Positions 1 to 12,499 of a DNA stretch of 64,000 nt are shown piece by piece. A model generated the notes under the pieces. It was not told where the DNA came from, made no database searches, and was given only the letters and a program-made list of their open reading frames with translations. The first letter of the stretch is position 1. Each line of letters begins with the position of its first letter. The position numbers and the translations under genes are program-made. The DNA is from Cymbidium sinense (lineage: Eukaryota > Streptophyta > Magnoliopsida > Asparagales > Orchidaceae). The DNA is taken from contig CM038216.1 of NCBI GenBank assembly GCA_021442155.1, positions 153,227,009 through 153,291,008 of the forward strand, read 5' to 3'.

Positions 1-3000
1 GTCTCATCCAAAATAAGTGGTCAGCCACCGAGAACCTATAAAGGTGAGTGTTGACCTCATTTTTGGATGAGGTTGACATCATCATTGATCTTAACAATAA
101 TGAACTCTAATCTTAGATTAGCAGCTTACTAACTAGAAACTTAGGACACTACACTTAGTGGCTAGGCGTATCTCTAAATCCAAATCAAATAATAAATTGA
201 ATCAAACCAAAATTTGAAATCAAAATCAAATCAAGCTCAACACTTTAAAGTTAAAGTCTAGGTCATCTTAGTGAATCCTTCTAAGACTTAACCAAACTCA
301 ATTAGATTAGGTGAACACAAATCTAAATCAAACACATTTGAACTAAAATCTAAATTCAATTGAACCTATATTGAAGTAGTTGGGATGGCTGAAATAATTG
401 ATCCATTAAAGCTCAAAATTACCTAAGTTTAAGAAAAATCAAATAAAATTAAATAAAAAACATAGAACCAATGCACAAATATAAATAAATCTAAAAATAA
501 ATCCAGGTGAGGTTCAAAGTCATCAACTAGGTCATTTGACCTAATGGACTTATATGAGCCCCACCAAGTCAAAGGTCAATCAATCAAAATTTAGCCAAAT
601 TAAGTTATTCCAAAGACTTAAAATTATTAAAGAAATACTTTACAATAAGGATTCAAGTGAGTTGATTTGACCACTTAACCCAAATAGACCCAAATGGACC
701 CTATTAAATCTAAATCAAAATTAATTTAAATTTAAACATCTAAAATTATTTAAAAATTTTATTTAAACATAATTCAATCAATCATTTAGTTTACTTTGAT
801 TAATTTGATCGCTTAATCAAGTGAACCCATCTTAACTAATTAAGCTCAACTTGGGTCAAAATGAGTCAAATTAAAATTAACATCAAATTAAAAAAAAATT
901 TCATTACTCTAAATCACCTTCAAAATTTAATCAAATATAATTGACACCTAAACACATCTTAATTTGGTAAAATTAATTATTTTGACTCAATTAAACCCAA
1001 CTTTACCCATTTAAGTCAAAATGGATCAATTTGAGTTAAAATTAAAATTTAACTCAAATTAATCAAAATCAATTAATCATAAATATTTCAAATAATCACT
1101 TGAACATAATGAACATAAGTATGAATCATACAATGGTTGATTAGGCTAGAGAACCTAATTAAACTTATTTAAGTTAAATGGGTCAAAGTTAGCATAAACT
1201 ACATTAACCCTAAATATGGTATAGGCCAATTATTCCATGAATCATGTAAATGACAATTAATAATGACTCAACACTAGATTCACATAATCAGTGAGTCAAT
1301 AATAAAAGCCATTATTCATGTAAGAATGGAGAGTCACTTTCCTTACGAACATACTTCAATCTTACTATTAATGAATTGTTGGGTCAAGCTCCAATTGAGT
1401 GAGAAACATGCTTGATCTCATAGTGACTTTTTAACCTGAAGTATCACCTTTGATGAGGTACCTAATCATAAAGTTGATCGCAATGATTCTTGATGTTGAA
1501 TCCAAATTTGTCCATTGGGGAATGCAAAACCTTTCTTTAGGCACACGAGAAGCAAGGCTAGATCAGGTGGGATAAAGTGAATAAAAAAATAAGAAAGTGG
1601 AAAAAGTGTAAAAATTTATACAACATTATAAAATAAAATGTATAAACAAGAAATCAAAGTAGAAGAATCTCTCTCTCTCTCTCTCTCTCAAAATTAAAAA
1701 GAAAAGTGCTGACTTCCTCAAGAATCTCCCTTTTATAAGACAAAGAGGTGGTTACATGAAGAAAATACACATCAGTTATGCCAATAATATATTAGATTTT
1801 CCTAAGATCTGGAGAGTGAGTGAGTGATATATATCGAGTGATGAGTTTTCAAGTGTGGTTTCTATCACCAACGAGGCGAGTAGTATGATGTGAGTGTTTG
1901 GCTGCATAGTCATCTGTATGTCAATGAGATTTCATATACAAGGTGGTCGCTTGATTGGGATGTTAAAATAACTTGATGTGAAAATCTAAAGAATTTTTTA
2001 TAATAGTGAACTCCTTTGGTTTATATTCTTAATCAATAGGACCATTATAAAAAAAATTATTTAATTGGATCTATTTTATGATTCTAGACTTTGTCGACTC
2101 TGTTTGACTACTAATAGAGGATTGATTCTAGGATTTGCATACAATTAATCAATTTTAAAATCTCATTATCTCACAAATCTTGTCAACTTCACTCCTGCAT
2201 GTAAAGGATTAGATTTGTGGGTTCAAGTTGTAGTTGTATTTCATGATTTTTGCAATTAATGATTCCTTGAATACCACATAATATTAGCATTTTTAAAATG
2301 ATTGTCAATCCCAAAATACTAACAAACTTTTTAATGCAAAGAATTTAAGTCAATTTTATTTTGACCCACGCAGCATCCTTATAGACACTAAACTTAAACA
2401 TTCAACACAATGTCAGAGCATATATGGGTGTTTTAAGTTTTAAAAGAATTTAGAGTTTGAAATTTTGAAGAATATTAATATGCTTGCACATCTTTCAAAA
2501 GCAAAATGAATTCTAAGTTTATTTGACTTTGACTATGTAGTATCTTTAGACATTGAATTTAAACATTTAGTATTATGTCGACATGCATGTGTTTTATAAT
2601 TTAGATAATTTTACATCTAAATTAGATGATGATTTTGCATTTTAACATAAATCCATATATTTAGCCTACATACCTTTTCAAACATTTGGATCATACTCTA
2701 ACTCCCTTAGTCCAAGCATATGCAAGAATTTTAACTTCAAGTTATATCACACAACTATCAAAATTGTTAATGTTGAACCATTATGATTGCGAGTGAAATC
2801 ACTTAGTTTTGACTTGGCGAGTTCGTCACTTTATAATACGTGTAAATTTTAATTTAGTATCGCCTTCTATCTGTATGTGCAAGAATGTTGCAGATCTGGT
2901 GGCAGATTTGGAGTAAAATCAGACAAGGATACATGTTTTTCACAAGTCATATATGTCAAACTTAATATATATTTTATATTATGAATGGGCCTCACATTGA

Positions 3001-4215
3001 TTCATTTTTCTTTTTATAAATCGGAGACTTAAGATTTTCATTTCATCTCATTTGAGCTATTATAAGTCAAAGTGGTCTTGCTCACATTCAAAGCACGCAT
3101 TTTTGTTCTTATCTCAATTCCCTGTAAGTCTCCCTTTTAAGCTTAATGTTTGTATATTACATTTAATTTGTAAGTTAATGTAGCATATTTTTATTTTAAA
3201 TGGCTCTTTATGTGCTTCTTTATGCCTTATAATAGTCCAAATTGTGGCAGAACATGCATAGTTGATGTGAGGTGATATGGTGGACATAAGACTTAAAACC
3301 TACCACACTTATAAAAAGTGTGTATAAAATCATCAACACCAGCATAACAATCAAATACCCTAGGCTTTTCCCACCCCATTGGAACAATAGAAACAAGTAC
3401 TTAATTCTAGCAAATTTTTTTATGAATACTTAGGATTTTATAGAATTCACATGTTTTGAGTTATTAGTTTCAACACTAATCCGAACATCTTTCATCTCGT
3501 CATGTTAACCTTCATTAAGGATGTTGCAGTTTGTGAATTTCAATCCAATTGCACTAGTCCTTGTTGATGAAATAGAAAATCCTTTGCATTTTTTTGAACT
3601 CATTGCATAAGAATCTCAAGTCATCAACATTCACTCAGCATTTGTATTTATCTTTTTTTTCTGAGAAAAAATCTTTGAAATTTGAGCTCTACTTGACCCA
3701 GCTGCTTTCTTTTGAGTGTGTGAGAAAAATGCTTTAGCCAAATTTCTATGGGAAAATTTTTAAAATAAGTATGGTTTACAATGTAATTAGTAATTTTAAG
3801 TATCATTAAAAAATTTAGAAATGTGTATAGTCACCCAGTAGTACAGTAGCCACTCAACCTGACGGCTAATGTGCAGTGGCTGTAATAAAGTACCAAATTC
3901 AGCTCTACAATGTCTACAAGCTAGTCACTAAATGTATCCAGACTAGCCCATAACCTGGGGACTAGATAATTTTTTTATTTCAATTGGGTTACACCAAGTC
4001 ATTAAGCATATTCAAGTCGTTAAGGCAAATTAATATTAGGCATATTAAAGTCATTAAGGATATGTACAATAGAGATATTACATCAAGGATCAGCTTTACG
4101 CACTTATCTTTTTTTTCTTTAGATATGGATGTTCTTATTAAGCATTTAGAGAAAGACTATTGAGGATCAGAAATTAGGCACATTCAAGTCATTTACATCA
4201 AGGATCAGCAATTTT
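1..4215. other. AT-rich intergenic DNA, no gene recognised
   Basis: No open frame of note on either strand. 1-1500 repeats short phrases such as ttgggtcaaa, atgagtcaaat and taagctcaa, resembling LTR or decayed retroelement DNA, but no pair of edges was found. A (TC)n run sits at 1669-1689. Confidence 0.5.
1669..1689. repeat. (TC)n microsatellite
   Basis: About ten uninterrupted TC units. Confidence 0.9.
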
Positions 4216-4221
4216 TTATGT

Positions 4222-4490
4222 TGGTGTATGCTTTTTGCTAATGTAATTCTTCTTGTTGATAAGGCTATTGAGTGAGTCCAAGAGAAGCTTGAATTATGGA
4301 GGCCAACCTTAGTGTCTAAAGGTTTTCATTTAAGTAGATCTAAAACTAAATATATGGAGTGTAATTTTAGTTGTAGAAGTTATAGTCTTAGTGTTGTGAT
4401 ATTAGATGAATAAGACATTAAAAAGAGTGAGCGATTCAGATATTTAGGCTCTACTATTCAAAATGATGGTGAAATTGATAGAAAAAGAGA
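4222..4490 (+). mobile_element. RTE-type LINE reverse transcriptase fragment
   Basis: Plus-strand translation gives MLFANVILLVDK (a damaged form of the family's FADDIVLVDE catalytic motif), then [33 protein letters not shown] and FRYLGSTIQNDGEIDR. These are the RT and downstream motifs of plant RTE LINEs. One stop lies after KAIE and another after LDE. Both ends are truncated, so this is a relic. Confidence 0.85.
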
Positions 4491-4749
4491 AAAGAAAAAA
4501 TTACTTGTATCCAAACACATAGAAGATTACCAAAATAATGCAGTACAATAAAGTTCCAAGATATATAGAAAGAAATGGATCGTCTACTATAGCACAATCC
4601 AAAAAGAAAAATAAAACATACATGAACCAATGTAATAAAAATGCACAGGCCATATTATCTAAGCATTCGTGCTCACATGGAATCGCACCACTTGTGTATG
4701 TCGGTACACATGGTGGATGATCACTTGCGCATGTTTAATGCAGATCTTT

Positions 4750-6740
4750 AGAAATCTGCATAAGATAGTCCTATGACGGGAAGAAAGTCAGATGTGACTT
4801 ATACATAGGCTGGTATGTAGAAGGACCTGGATCAGCATATGTAGATGGTTCGGCACCCCAGTCATGCTATGGGACATCATCTGTAGGCTCTGATCTATAA
4901 TGTGGGTCATCGATATGTACCCGCAACCTCAAGTATCTGCATAACATCTATAGCTATATGCTCGTAACCGTCTCATCGACTAGAAGAAAGATTTCATGAA
5001 TCACCAAGATGTGCTCTCACTGCATGAAAAAATAGCGTGTAAAATTAGTCTCAACTAGGTATGTAAAATATTGAATTTAATAGAATACTTATATTAACGC
5101 TTAGATATATGCGCTCTAAAGGTGCTCTAGAATAGTAAGTGGTGGGACTATCTGTTGGGCAGTCAGTAAGTATAGAGAAGCTCAAGATCTGAACCATCAC
5201 ATATACTAATTGATAGTCGTCAGTCTATCCTCATCTTCATCCAAGCCCTTGACTATATAATCCCTCCGCCTCTCCCAAGCGGTAATGTGCACCTGGTGGT
5301 AATCAACCCAGTCTACATCTGCTTTATCTCGACCATCGACCCTTTTGAAAGTAGGGTCTACCACATCAACTCACGGGTATGAGTCCAAAGCTGTTACACT
5401 TCGTCGACAGTGCCACTCCACCCACCCACTAATGAGCGGGGCAAACATACGTTCTTGAGCATGTACTTAATAAGCATTGCTTGATCTGCTTAGTGTATGG
5501 CTCCCAAATCGCCTACATATTAAATATTATATTAAATTAGTGTACACATTACAAAAATTAGAATAAAAAAGAACTCTGCACGTCCTATCTGTGTATGCAG
5601 AAAATCATCCAGCTCATTCCTATATAATGCCACATTTTCCATTGGCATCTGGCGAATATATCGCTCATCCACTTGTGCACATAACACATTATAAACAAAC
5701 ATACCAGAAAAAAAATTGAAATTGCAGAACCTAAATATACCTCAACCCAATGTTGAGCCCGTCGAGGTTAGTTGGATATGGCACATGCAGGATCGGCTTC
5801 TCCACATGAAGATGTTCTCAAGACCATATCTGTATAAAGTGTAGGTAGCCAGTCATATTGGCCCTGTTGGGCTTGGTAAACTCGTACAACTCCCTATATA
5901 AGTGTGCTAATACTTTTCCTCATATAGACAGTGTACTGAATGAATCTAAGTCCTCAAGTAGTGGAAGATACTGTAGATGGACCTCGGATCTTGACGTGTT
6001 TCATAGCAGGAAGCACCCAATAAGAAATAAAATATAAAGTGATACTACTATACTCCTCAACTCTTAGACGGGCATAAGACTGTCTATAGAAAGACCACCT
6101 AAGCCACCTGCGTATGCGTCTGCGCATGCCGACCCATCCGAATGTCAATGTGATGTGTGATTTCATGGTACACATATGTCGTAGGGGATGTCAACCCAAT
6201 AACTCATCATAGCGGCGGCCCACGCCACTTTTCCCTCACCAATCATAATTAGGCCAATAACATGTGACTCATCAACGCGTAAACCAATGATCATCACCAC
6301 GTCCTGAAGTGTCACTATCATCTCACCAATGGCAAGGTGAAAGGTATTAGTCTGTGGAGACCATCTCTCAACCAGAGTAGTAAGTATATGATGATCCAAG
6401 CGAATGAAATGTTGCTAACTAGCACACTATAGGCCTACTGCTTCTAGGCCAGAGATGAATCTTTTGCAAGTGATGGACCACTCCTTCAGCATAAGCAGGT
6501 GAGAAGCAGCCTCTAAAACAGTGCTCTGTAATAAAAAATGATCAACAATTAGTCAAAGCGATCTGTGCATGTGTAACATAGCGAAATTAAAATAATACTT
6601 ATAGTATTAGTGGGTGGCTCTATGTTAACCATTAGGGAGGATGCTATATGGTGGACCTCCGGGGCGGTCCAACTATGGGGTGTCCTCCCTAGCATGGCCC
6701 CGACACCTATGTCTAACAAGTGGGGGGTGCTCCTCGGCCA
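4750..6740 (-). pseudogene. Plant mobile domain (PMD, MAIN-like) relic
   Basis: Reads MAEEHPPLVRHRCRGHARRD near 6735 with an early stop, an apparent AT-rich intron (about 6625-6530), then STVLEAASHLLMLKEW, LDHHILTTLVERW, TNTFHLAIGEMIVTLQDV and IIGLRVDESHVIG. The ALVERW ... THTFHL.GEMT.TLQDV pattern is the PMD core. Recognisable fragments continue to about 4750 (for example REHLHVEKPILHVPYPTNLD-like text near 5800). Multiple stops make it a pseudogene. It lies directly downstream of the transposase relic, in the same orientation. Confidence 0.78.
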
Positions 6741-6959
6741 TCATACCTATTGAGAAAAATAATGTAGTAGTCAGTGTCAAGCAATTACAAATTTTCAATA
6801 AAAAACTGTAGCGTAAAGTAAGCCAAAAAAGAGAATAAGGAGCATAGAACATATAAACGGGTTGTTATTGTAACTACAACATACAATCTACTATTGATAT
6901 TGTGTGGGCACAATGACTATAGTAGTAACTGTCTTTGCATACTTACTGTATTGCTTCTA

Positions 6960-9487
6960 TTATCATCCATTGTATTTCTGAACCTAGTGGTACGAGGTCT
7001 ACCTGACCTTCTATAAAAATTGGGTGGCAGCAATTCTATTAAACCTTGCTCAACACTGTAAGCTGGTCAATCAGAATGGTCAAGCAAAGTGTGGAACTCA
7101 GTTGAATATGTGAGCTTATACAGATGTAAAGTGTAATATTGTGACACACACGTCAAGTGGTTTAATCTTCTGAACCTCGGTGCAATAATAGCATGTGGGC
7201 ATGGCCAATGATGTATCATTGTCTTATTACAACTCAATTACACTGACCATTATCTAATTAATCAACTCTAAATGATCGGCTTGACCTATCAAACACCTGC
7301 ATCTCTTGAGGGTTGATGTTCATCAGTTCTGGGAAATGTCTGGTTTTCCTTTCAGTATGTTGTAACATGGTTGATACCCTTTGGGTGAGCATAGATAAAT
7401 TGGCCTCTTACTGCTGAGTTGCAGTGGCAAGTCTTTGAATGAACAGTGTAACTAAATTATAATAAATAGCAATGATTAGCACTTGAATTAGCAAACCATG
7501 TGCACATTTAAAAACACCATTGAAACATTCGGATGCATTGGTCATCATTGTATCATAACGCATTCCACCATCACACACTAGTGACCATTTAACTAGGTCT
7601 CGTTCCACAAGCTATTTGTGAGCTTCTTCTTTCACATTTTTTATATCTATCATATATCGATTAAACTCACGAATGTCATCAGTGTTTCTAGCCATATACA
7701 TTTTCTGGCAAATAAATTCAACATCACCAATTCCCAATCTAAGTATCACATTTTTGAAATTCTTATGCAAATGATGTAAGCAGTGTTTGTGAGCAGCCCA
7801 CAAAAAAATATCTCTGCACCCATGTAATAAGTCAGCATGTTTATCAGATATTATGCACAAATCGCATCTAGCTGACACTAAAGGAAGCATATCATGTAAA
7901 CACATTAAGAACCACAGCCAAGAATCAGTCGACTCATACTCAAAGATAGCAAAGGCGAGAGGGAACAAATCATTATTTTCATCTATTCCAACAACAGTAA
8001 GTAATGTACCACAGTAGTTGCCTAACAAAAATGTACCATCTAAATTATGGATAGGGCGGCAATTGCCCAGCCCAAAATGGAAGGACCAAATGCCCAAAAA
8101 AATCTCTAGAATTGATGTATGCTTTCTTTTCGTAGGCTGCAGGTAAAAGTACTCTCTTATGAAAAGTGAGAGTCCTATAAGACTCTTCCCAACTACCAAA
8201 AAATTACTTTTATTGCCTTACCTAGCATCTCAGGCCTTCATGTAGAAAACTTTTACATTAAACTTTGATTCTATTATACCTATAATCTCCCTAGGTTTCA
8301 GATTAATTTGATGCCTAATTGCAAGCATAATGAAATAAGCTATGAATTTGGAACTACACTGCCGATGACTACCAGTATTCACTGCATTGATACATCTATG
8401 GTGATCCCCTATTCTGGAGATTCTCCAGGCACCCCCTAGATGTCACTTTGTTGTTCATCACGCCAATTACATGCTAGGGGTATCGTGATGTACACATATG
8501 ACAATATAATTCTTCTGGTTTGAGGTAACTATTTAGAATTGAACATTATTAACTATACACCATCCAATAATAGTAAACTGAAGGCTCCTTTTACTTGTAA
8601 AACACACCTTCAACAAGATCACTTGGGATTTCAATATAATCTATTAGGACATTTTCATCAGATGGACCGTCAAAGTAAATATCATTGTCTCACTCTCTCA
8701 TGGTTTGACACATCCGTACATACTCGTTAGTAGACAACATTTGACTTTCACTATCAATATTCTGGAATGAATAATTTTTTAAGAGATCCTGACTGGCAAC
8801 ATTCTCAACCATAATAGCTTCTAACCCAAGTGAATAATCATCATCACTGATATCCTATAAAGAGTCACTACTTGAGCCATTGCTCATAGTCTCATACACA
8901 TCATCGTCTATAGCACTCTGAGGAACATATGGTTCCTCTGATCGATAAATAATATCATCACTACCACAACACTCATAAGTATGACAACACACATTGCTAT
9001 TAAATAATAACAATATAAGCGTGAAAAGCGAAAGAAGGTATTACCTGGAAATTAGTTCGTCAAAGCTACTCTGTGTCGCCACAGGAGCAGGTGTGATGAA
9101 ATCCTATATATGCGTCGATGGTATATCTACTGACATTAACACCGAATCAGCTGATGTTGATGCAATATTAGCATCCTCAACTTCTACATACAACAATAAT
9201 ATCTGATGAGAAGCTTCATCCAGTGTAATGTCGGAAACTTCATAATCAGAAATAGCATACGCTATAAATCCGTTACCCACCGGATAATGACATGTAAGAC
9301 TGACAGTGTGACGCTCTAAATCAATGTGCAAGGATCACATAATTCATTATTTTAATTCCAATAAAGTATTGTGCCGCAGAACCTTAATTGGACGATTTCG
9401 ATCGTCCACATAACTTGGAATAAACTGCTCATCGATACTTAGTTCGCCTCTATAGAATAGGATCAATGAAACAAACTCTCTACTCAT
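6960..9487 (-). pseudogene. MuDR-type transposase relic
   Basis: N-terminal part starts MSREFVSLILFYRGE at 9487, continuing through a segment with RHTVSLTCHYPVGNGF. The MULE catalytic domain lies at 8199-7612: SFHFGLGNCRPI, HNLDGTFLLGNY, GIDENNDLFPLAFAI, STDSWLWFLMCLHDML and CIISDKHADLLHGC are typical of the family, with the DG and ISD segments giving the expected Asp residues. 7608-7408 holds the downstream KWSLVCDGGMRYDTMMTN and ASECFNGVFKCAHGL motifs. The C-terminal GRPRTTRFRNTMDD signature is near 7000-6965. Stops (for example tandem stops near 9345) and lost frames show it is non-functional. Confidence 0.85.
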
Positions 9488-9911
9488 TCCTCAAATAACT
9501 GAAAAATAATCAATCATATCAATATTCCCTAAATTTAGAAAAATATCGTGTGTCCAAATTTATTTGTAGTACAAACTACATAAATCAACTGATATTTAAC
9601 TCAATCGACACGTTATGCGAACGCCTCTATCTAAGGTGACTTGCTCTAAAGGTAACTGGCAATAATCTTATAGGTCAACTGCAACGACTCAAATCCTACT
9701 CATATCATCCCTAAATATTTCACAATCATTTTTAATAATACCTGACATATATTAAACGTTAGAAACTGCATTATCACCCAAAATTACAAATCAAATCCCT
9801 GAACCACAACTCTAAGCCCAAAACTGAAATCCTAGTACACAACTCTAAGCTCACAACTCTAATCCCTAATAAACATAATCTAATTAATTATAAATGAGAA
9901 AAATTAGAGAT

Positions 9912-10178
9912 TTACCATGTGTTTATGAAGAACAATGTGTGCGAACTACAGAATCCACCGAGAAAACTGAAAGGAATGGCTGTCGAATGTCTCGGGAAGC
10001 TAATATTGGGTTCCAAGGGGCTGTTAGATGGAAGCCGTCGAGCAGATGGATCATCGGGCAAAAAAAAAACGTCGGCGGTCCGGCAAGAAGCAGCAGGCGG
10101 AGCAATGTCGGCGGTTGGAGCAAGCCCGATGGCTGCTGGAAAGGTCGGAGAGGAAGGTGCTGGTGCATTTGTAGACAT
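9912..10178 (-). other. GC-rich leader-like open segment upstream of the MULE transposase
   Basis: A short GC-rich island in AT-rich DNA, open in several overlapping frames on both strands. The minus-strand frame starts MSTNAPAPSSPTFPAAIG and is Pro/Ala/Ser-rich without a known domain. Position, orientation and composition suggest a 5' leader or first exon of the transposase transcript, or a captured gene fragment. Overlapping open frames are expected from composition alone, so coding is doubtful. Confidence 0.35.
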
Positions 10179-10220
10179 TACTCACCACTATAAGAGCTGA
10201 GTGTGGTTAATGTTAGGGTT

Positions 10221-10224
<4 letters not shown>

Positions 10225-10254
<30 letters not shown>

Positions 10255-10264
10255 AGTCTCTCTC
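10225..10264. repeat. (TC)n microsatellite
   Basis: About 14 TC units followed by agtctctctct. It lies just upstream, in the MULE orientation, of the GC-rich segment. Confidence 0.85.
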
Positions 10265-10443
10265 TTTATTTTTTACTTTTTTTTATTTTGTCTGTTTCTC
10301 TTAGCAAAAGGATAATATAGTGGTGAGTAAATAGATAGTGACAGAATCTTGAAGATCAGATACAAATGCGAGGACTAATGAAAAAAAAAATGTTAAACAT
10401 AGGATTAAAAAAATAAAAAATATTTAATTTTAATTTTTAAGTG

Positions 10444-10557
<114 letters not shown>

Positions 10558-10560
10558 TTT

Positions 10561-10808
10561 AAGAAGATTTACATACATATCACACAAATTTTATGTATTT
10601 GTAGATCTAACACATAAAATTAGATATTTACTTATCTAACACTTTCCAATACTTAAAAATGTACATTTCACTTTTAAAAAGTGAATTATGATAATATTTT
10701 TGATATGATATTGAAGATTGGGGTGTTATATATATATGTAAAAATTAAAGTTTAGATGTTAGATATGTAAATACATATGAATTGTGTGGTATGTATCTAA
10801 ATCCCCCC
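10561..10808. mobile_element. MITE with about 48-bp terminal inverted repeats
   Basis: Left arm 10566-10613 (gatttacatacatatcacac ... gatctaacac) matches the reverse complement of the right arm 10757-10803 (gttagatatgtaaatacat ... gtatctaaatc) at most positions. The span is about 250 bp with no coding potential. The family is unknown. Related arm sequence occurs at 16.39-16.47 kb and 54.18-54.74 kb. Confidence 0.75.
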
Positions 10809-10829
10809 TAGATTGTTCTTGAACCTCTA

Positions 10830-11971
10830 AATATGTGTCATGAGCGCCAAGCATAAGTAGTTATCTTTTTTTCTTTTTTGAATCTTGCATTCATGCAAGG
10901 ACTCGGGCAATATATATGTCAATTGTAAGCTAATCGAATATTTCAGATTCATCAATCCTATATATTTTACAATCATAGGTTGCATACGCAACTTCAATGT
11001 CAATCATGATGATTCTAATTCAATTTCATAAGACATCGCTTTCACAACTCCTTATTCACTTCATGCTCAATCAAATTTATCGTTCAAGGCTCCTTTAATA
11101 GATTTTAACATTTCTGATGCACTAGTGCAGTTTATTTTGTGAACAAACAATGTCTGGATATTTTTAACATCAATCGAGGTGGTTTTAATCAAATTTCTAT
11201 AACATTCATTCGTAACCCGCCAAGTTTATTCATATTGATTAGATTGACTATAAATGGCTTCTATTGGTAAGTTTCAATGATGATTGAAGCAACAATAACT
11301 CGATTCGTGTGTTGCTCATCTATAACATGGAGTTGCCATTTTATTTGATTCAATTGATTGCGAAAAAATTTCTTCATTTTTCTTGATGATTCAGACACAT
11401 TGGCACAAGCAATTTCAAGAATGGATGGTATTCAAGATGGTTTTAGTTAGAGATGAGACTAAACTCTTTATTGAGGGTGAGCAAATTTAATATGTAAATA
11501 AACTCACACTACAAAAAATTAAATTAATCAAATTAGATAATACATGATTCAAAATAAACTCTAGTATTTCATTGTGATCAATAACTTAAAATTTTTTGAC
11601 AAACTTTTCATCCTAGTTTACATTTTTTTTATAATTTTGGAAATTTATTAGGAATCAAGTTAAACATTTTTTTTCATTAATCTCTAGCAAAACTATAAGA
11701 TCTAATAAATCCTAAATTCAATCCTATTTCTAACTAAAGAAAGGATTATCCTGTTAAGAAAAAAACAATACAACTACAATTTATTCCACAAAAAAAATAA
11801 CAGCATACAGCTATCAGAGCTATAAGCTGTCACCATTTTTTTAGAGAAAAAGTAAAAATAAAATAATTAAGGCCATTAGAAAATTAAACGAGTATCAAGA
11901 ATAAAATAAAGTAAACAAACATTATACATACATTATTAAGTAGCTCCAGCAAGAGAGGTAGTTGGCATGGC

Positions 11972-12010
<39 letters not shown>

Positions 12011-12450
12011 GTCGCAAAGGGAGGGAGAGACCATTAGGGTTGGGAATGCAGGTCAGCGGCTGGAAAGCTGGAGGGGCAACTGTTAGTTTTTTTAATTCAT
12101 GAATAAATAATGGGTAAAATAAGAAAACTTAAATCATTTATAATAAAGAAATTCAAGGTGGGTGATTTCCCATCATGAGAATAATGTGGATCGGCCTCTA
12201 GTTTCAGTGATGATTGTTGCACTTCAGCTCTAACTTAAGTGATGTCATTTTCATCGTCTATCGACTTTGTCAATTTCATTGTGGTTGCTCGACACAACTT
12301 ATGGAGTTAATGTGAAAGTCAACACCCCTCAATGCTTACTTACATAGTAAACTAGCCATTATTTCTCCCCTTTCTTCTAATCAAGACTAAACTTATTGAA
12401 TCTTCTCTAACTCCTTAATATAATAGTAATACCTTGCCTTCCTTTGGACT
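10830..12450. other. AT-rich interval without recognised genes
   Basis: Only a long (GA)n run at 11974-12009 stands out, followed by a short GC-richer patch (12010-12080). Confidence 0.4.
11974..12009. repeat. (GA)n microsatellite
   Basis: About 17 GA units. It is followed by a sequence (accattagggttggg) that loosely mirrors gttagggttctc beside the TC run at 10.22 kb. Confidence 0.9.
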
Positions 12451-12499
12451 TTACAATAAAGGCAATGAGGCGAGTAAGCATTTGATGTCATTAAAAGCT

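Larger units (their letters stand above)
4740..9490 (-). mobile_element. Mutator-like element with transposase and plant mobile domain frames
   Basis: Minus-strand cassette. The MULE transposase (9487 to about 6960) is followed in the same direction by a plant mobile domain (PMD) coding region (about 6740 to 4750). Both are riddled with stops and small indels. PMD proteins are known from MAIN/MAIL genes and as passengers or partners in plant MULE and gypsy elements. No terminal inverted repeat or 9-bp target duplication could be located by eye, so the limits are those of recognisable coding sequence. Confidence 0.75.

Noticed and set aside
4538..4720. 60-residue plus-strand open frame
   Set aside because: Short, Lys/Asn-rich, no similarity recognised; lies between the LINE fragment and the MULE relic.
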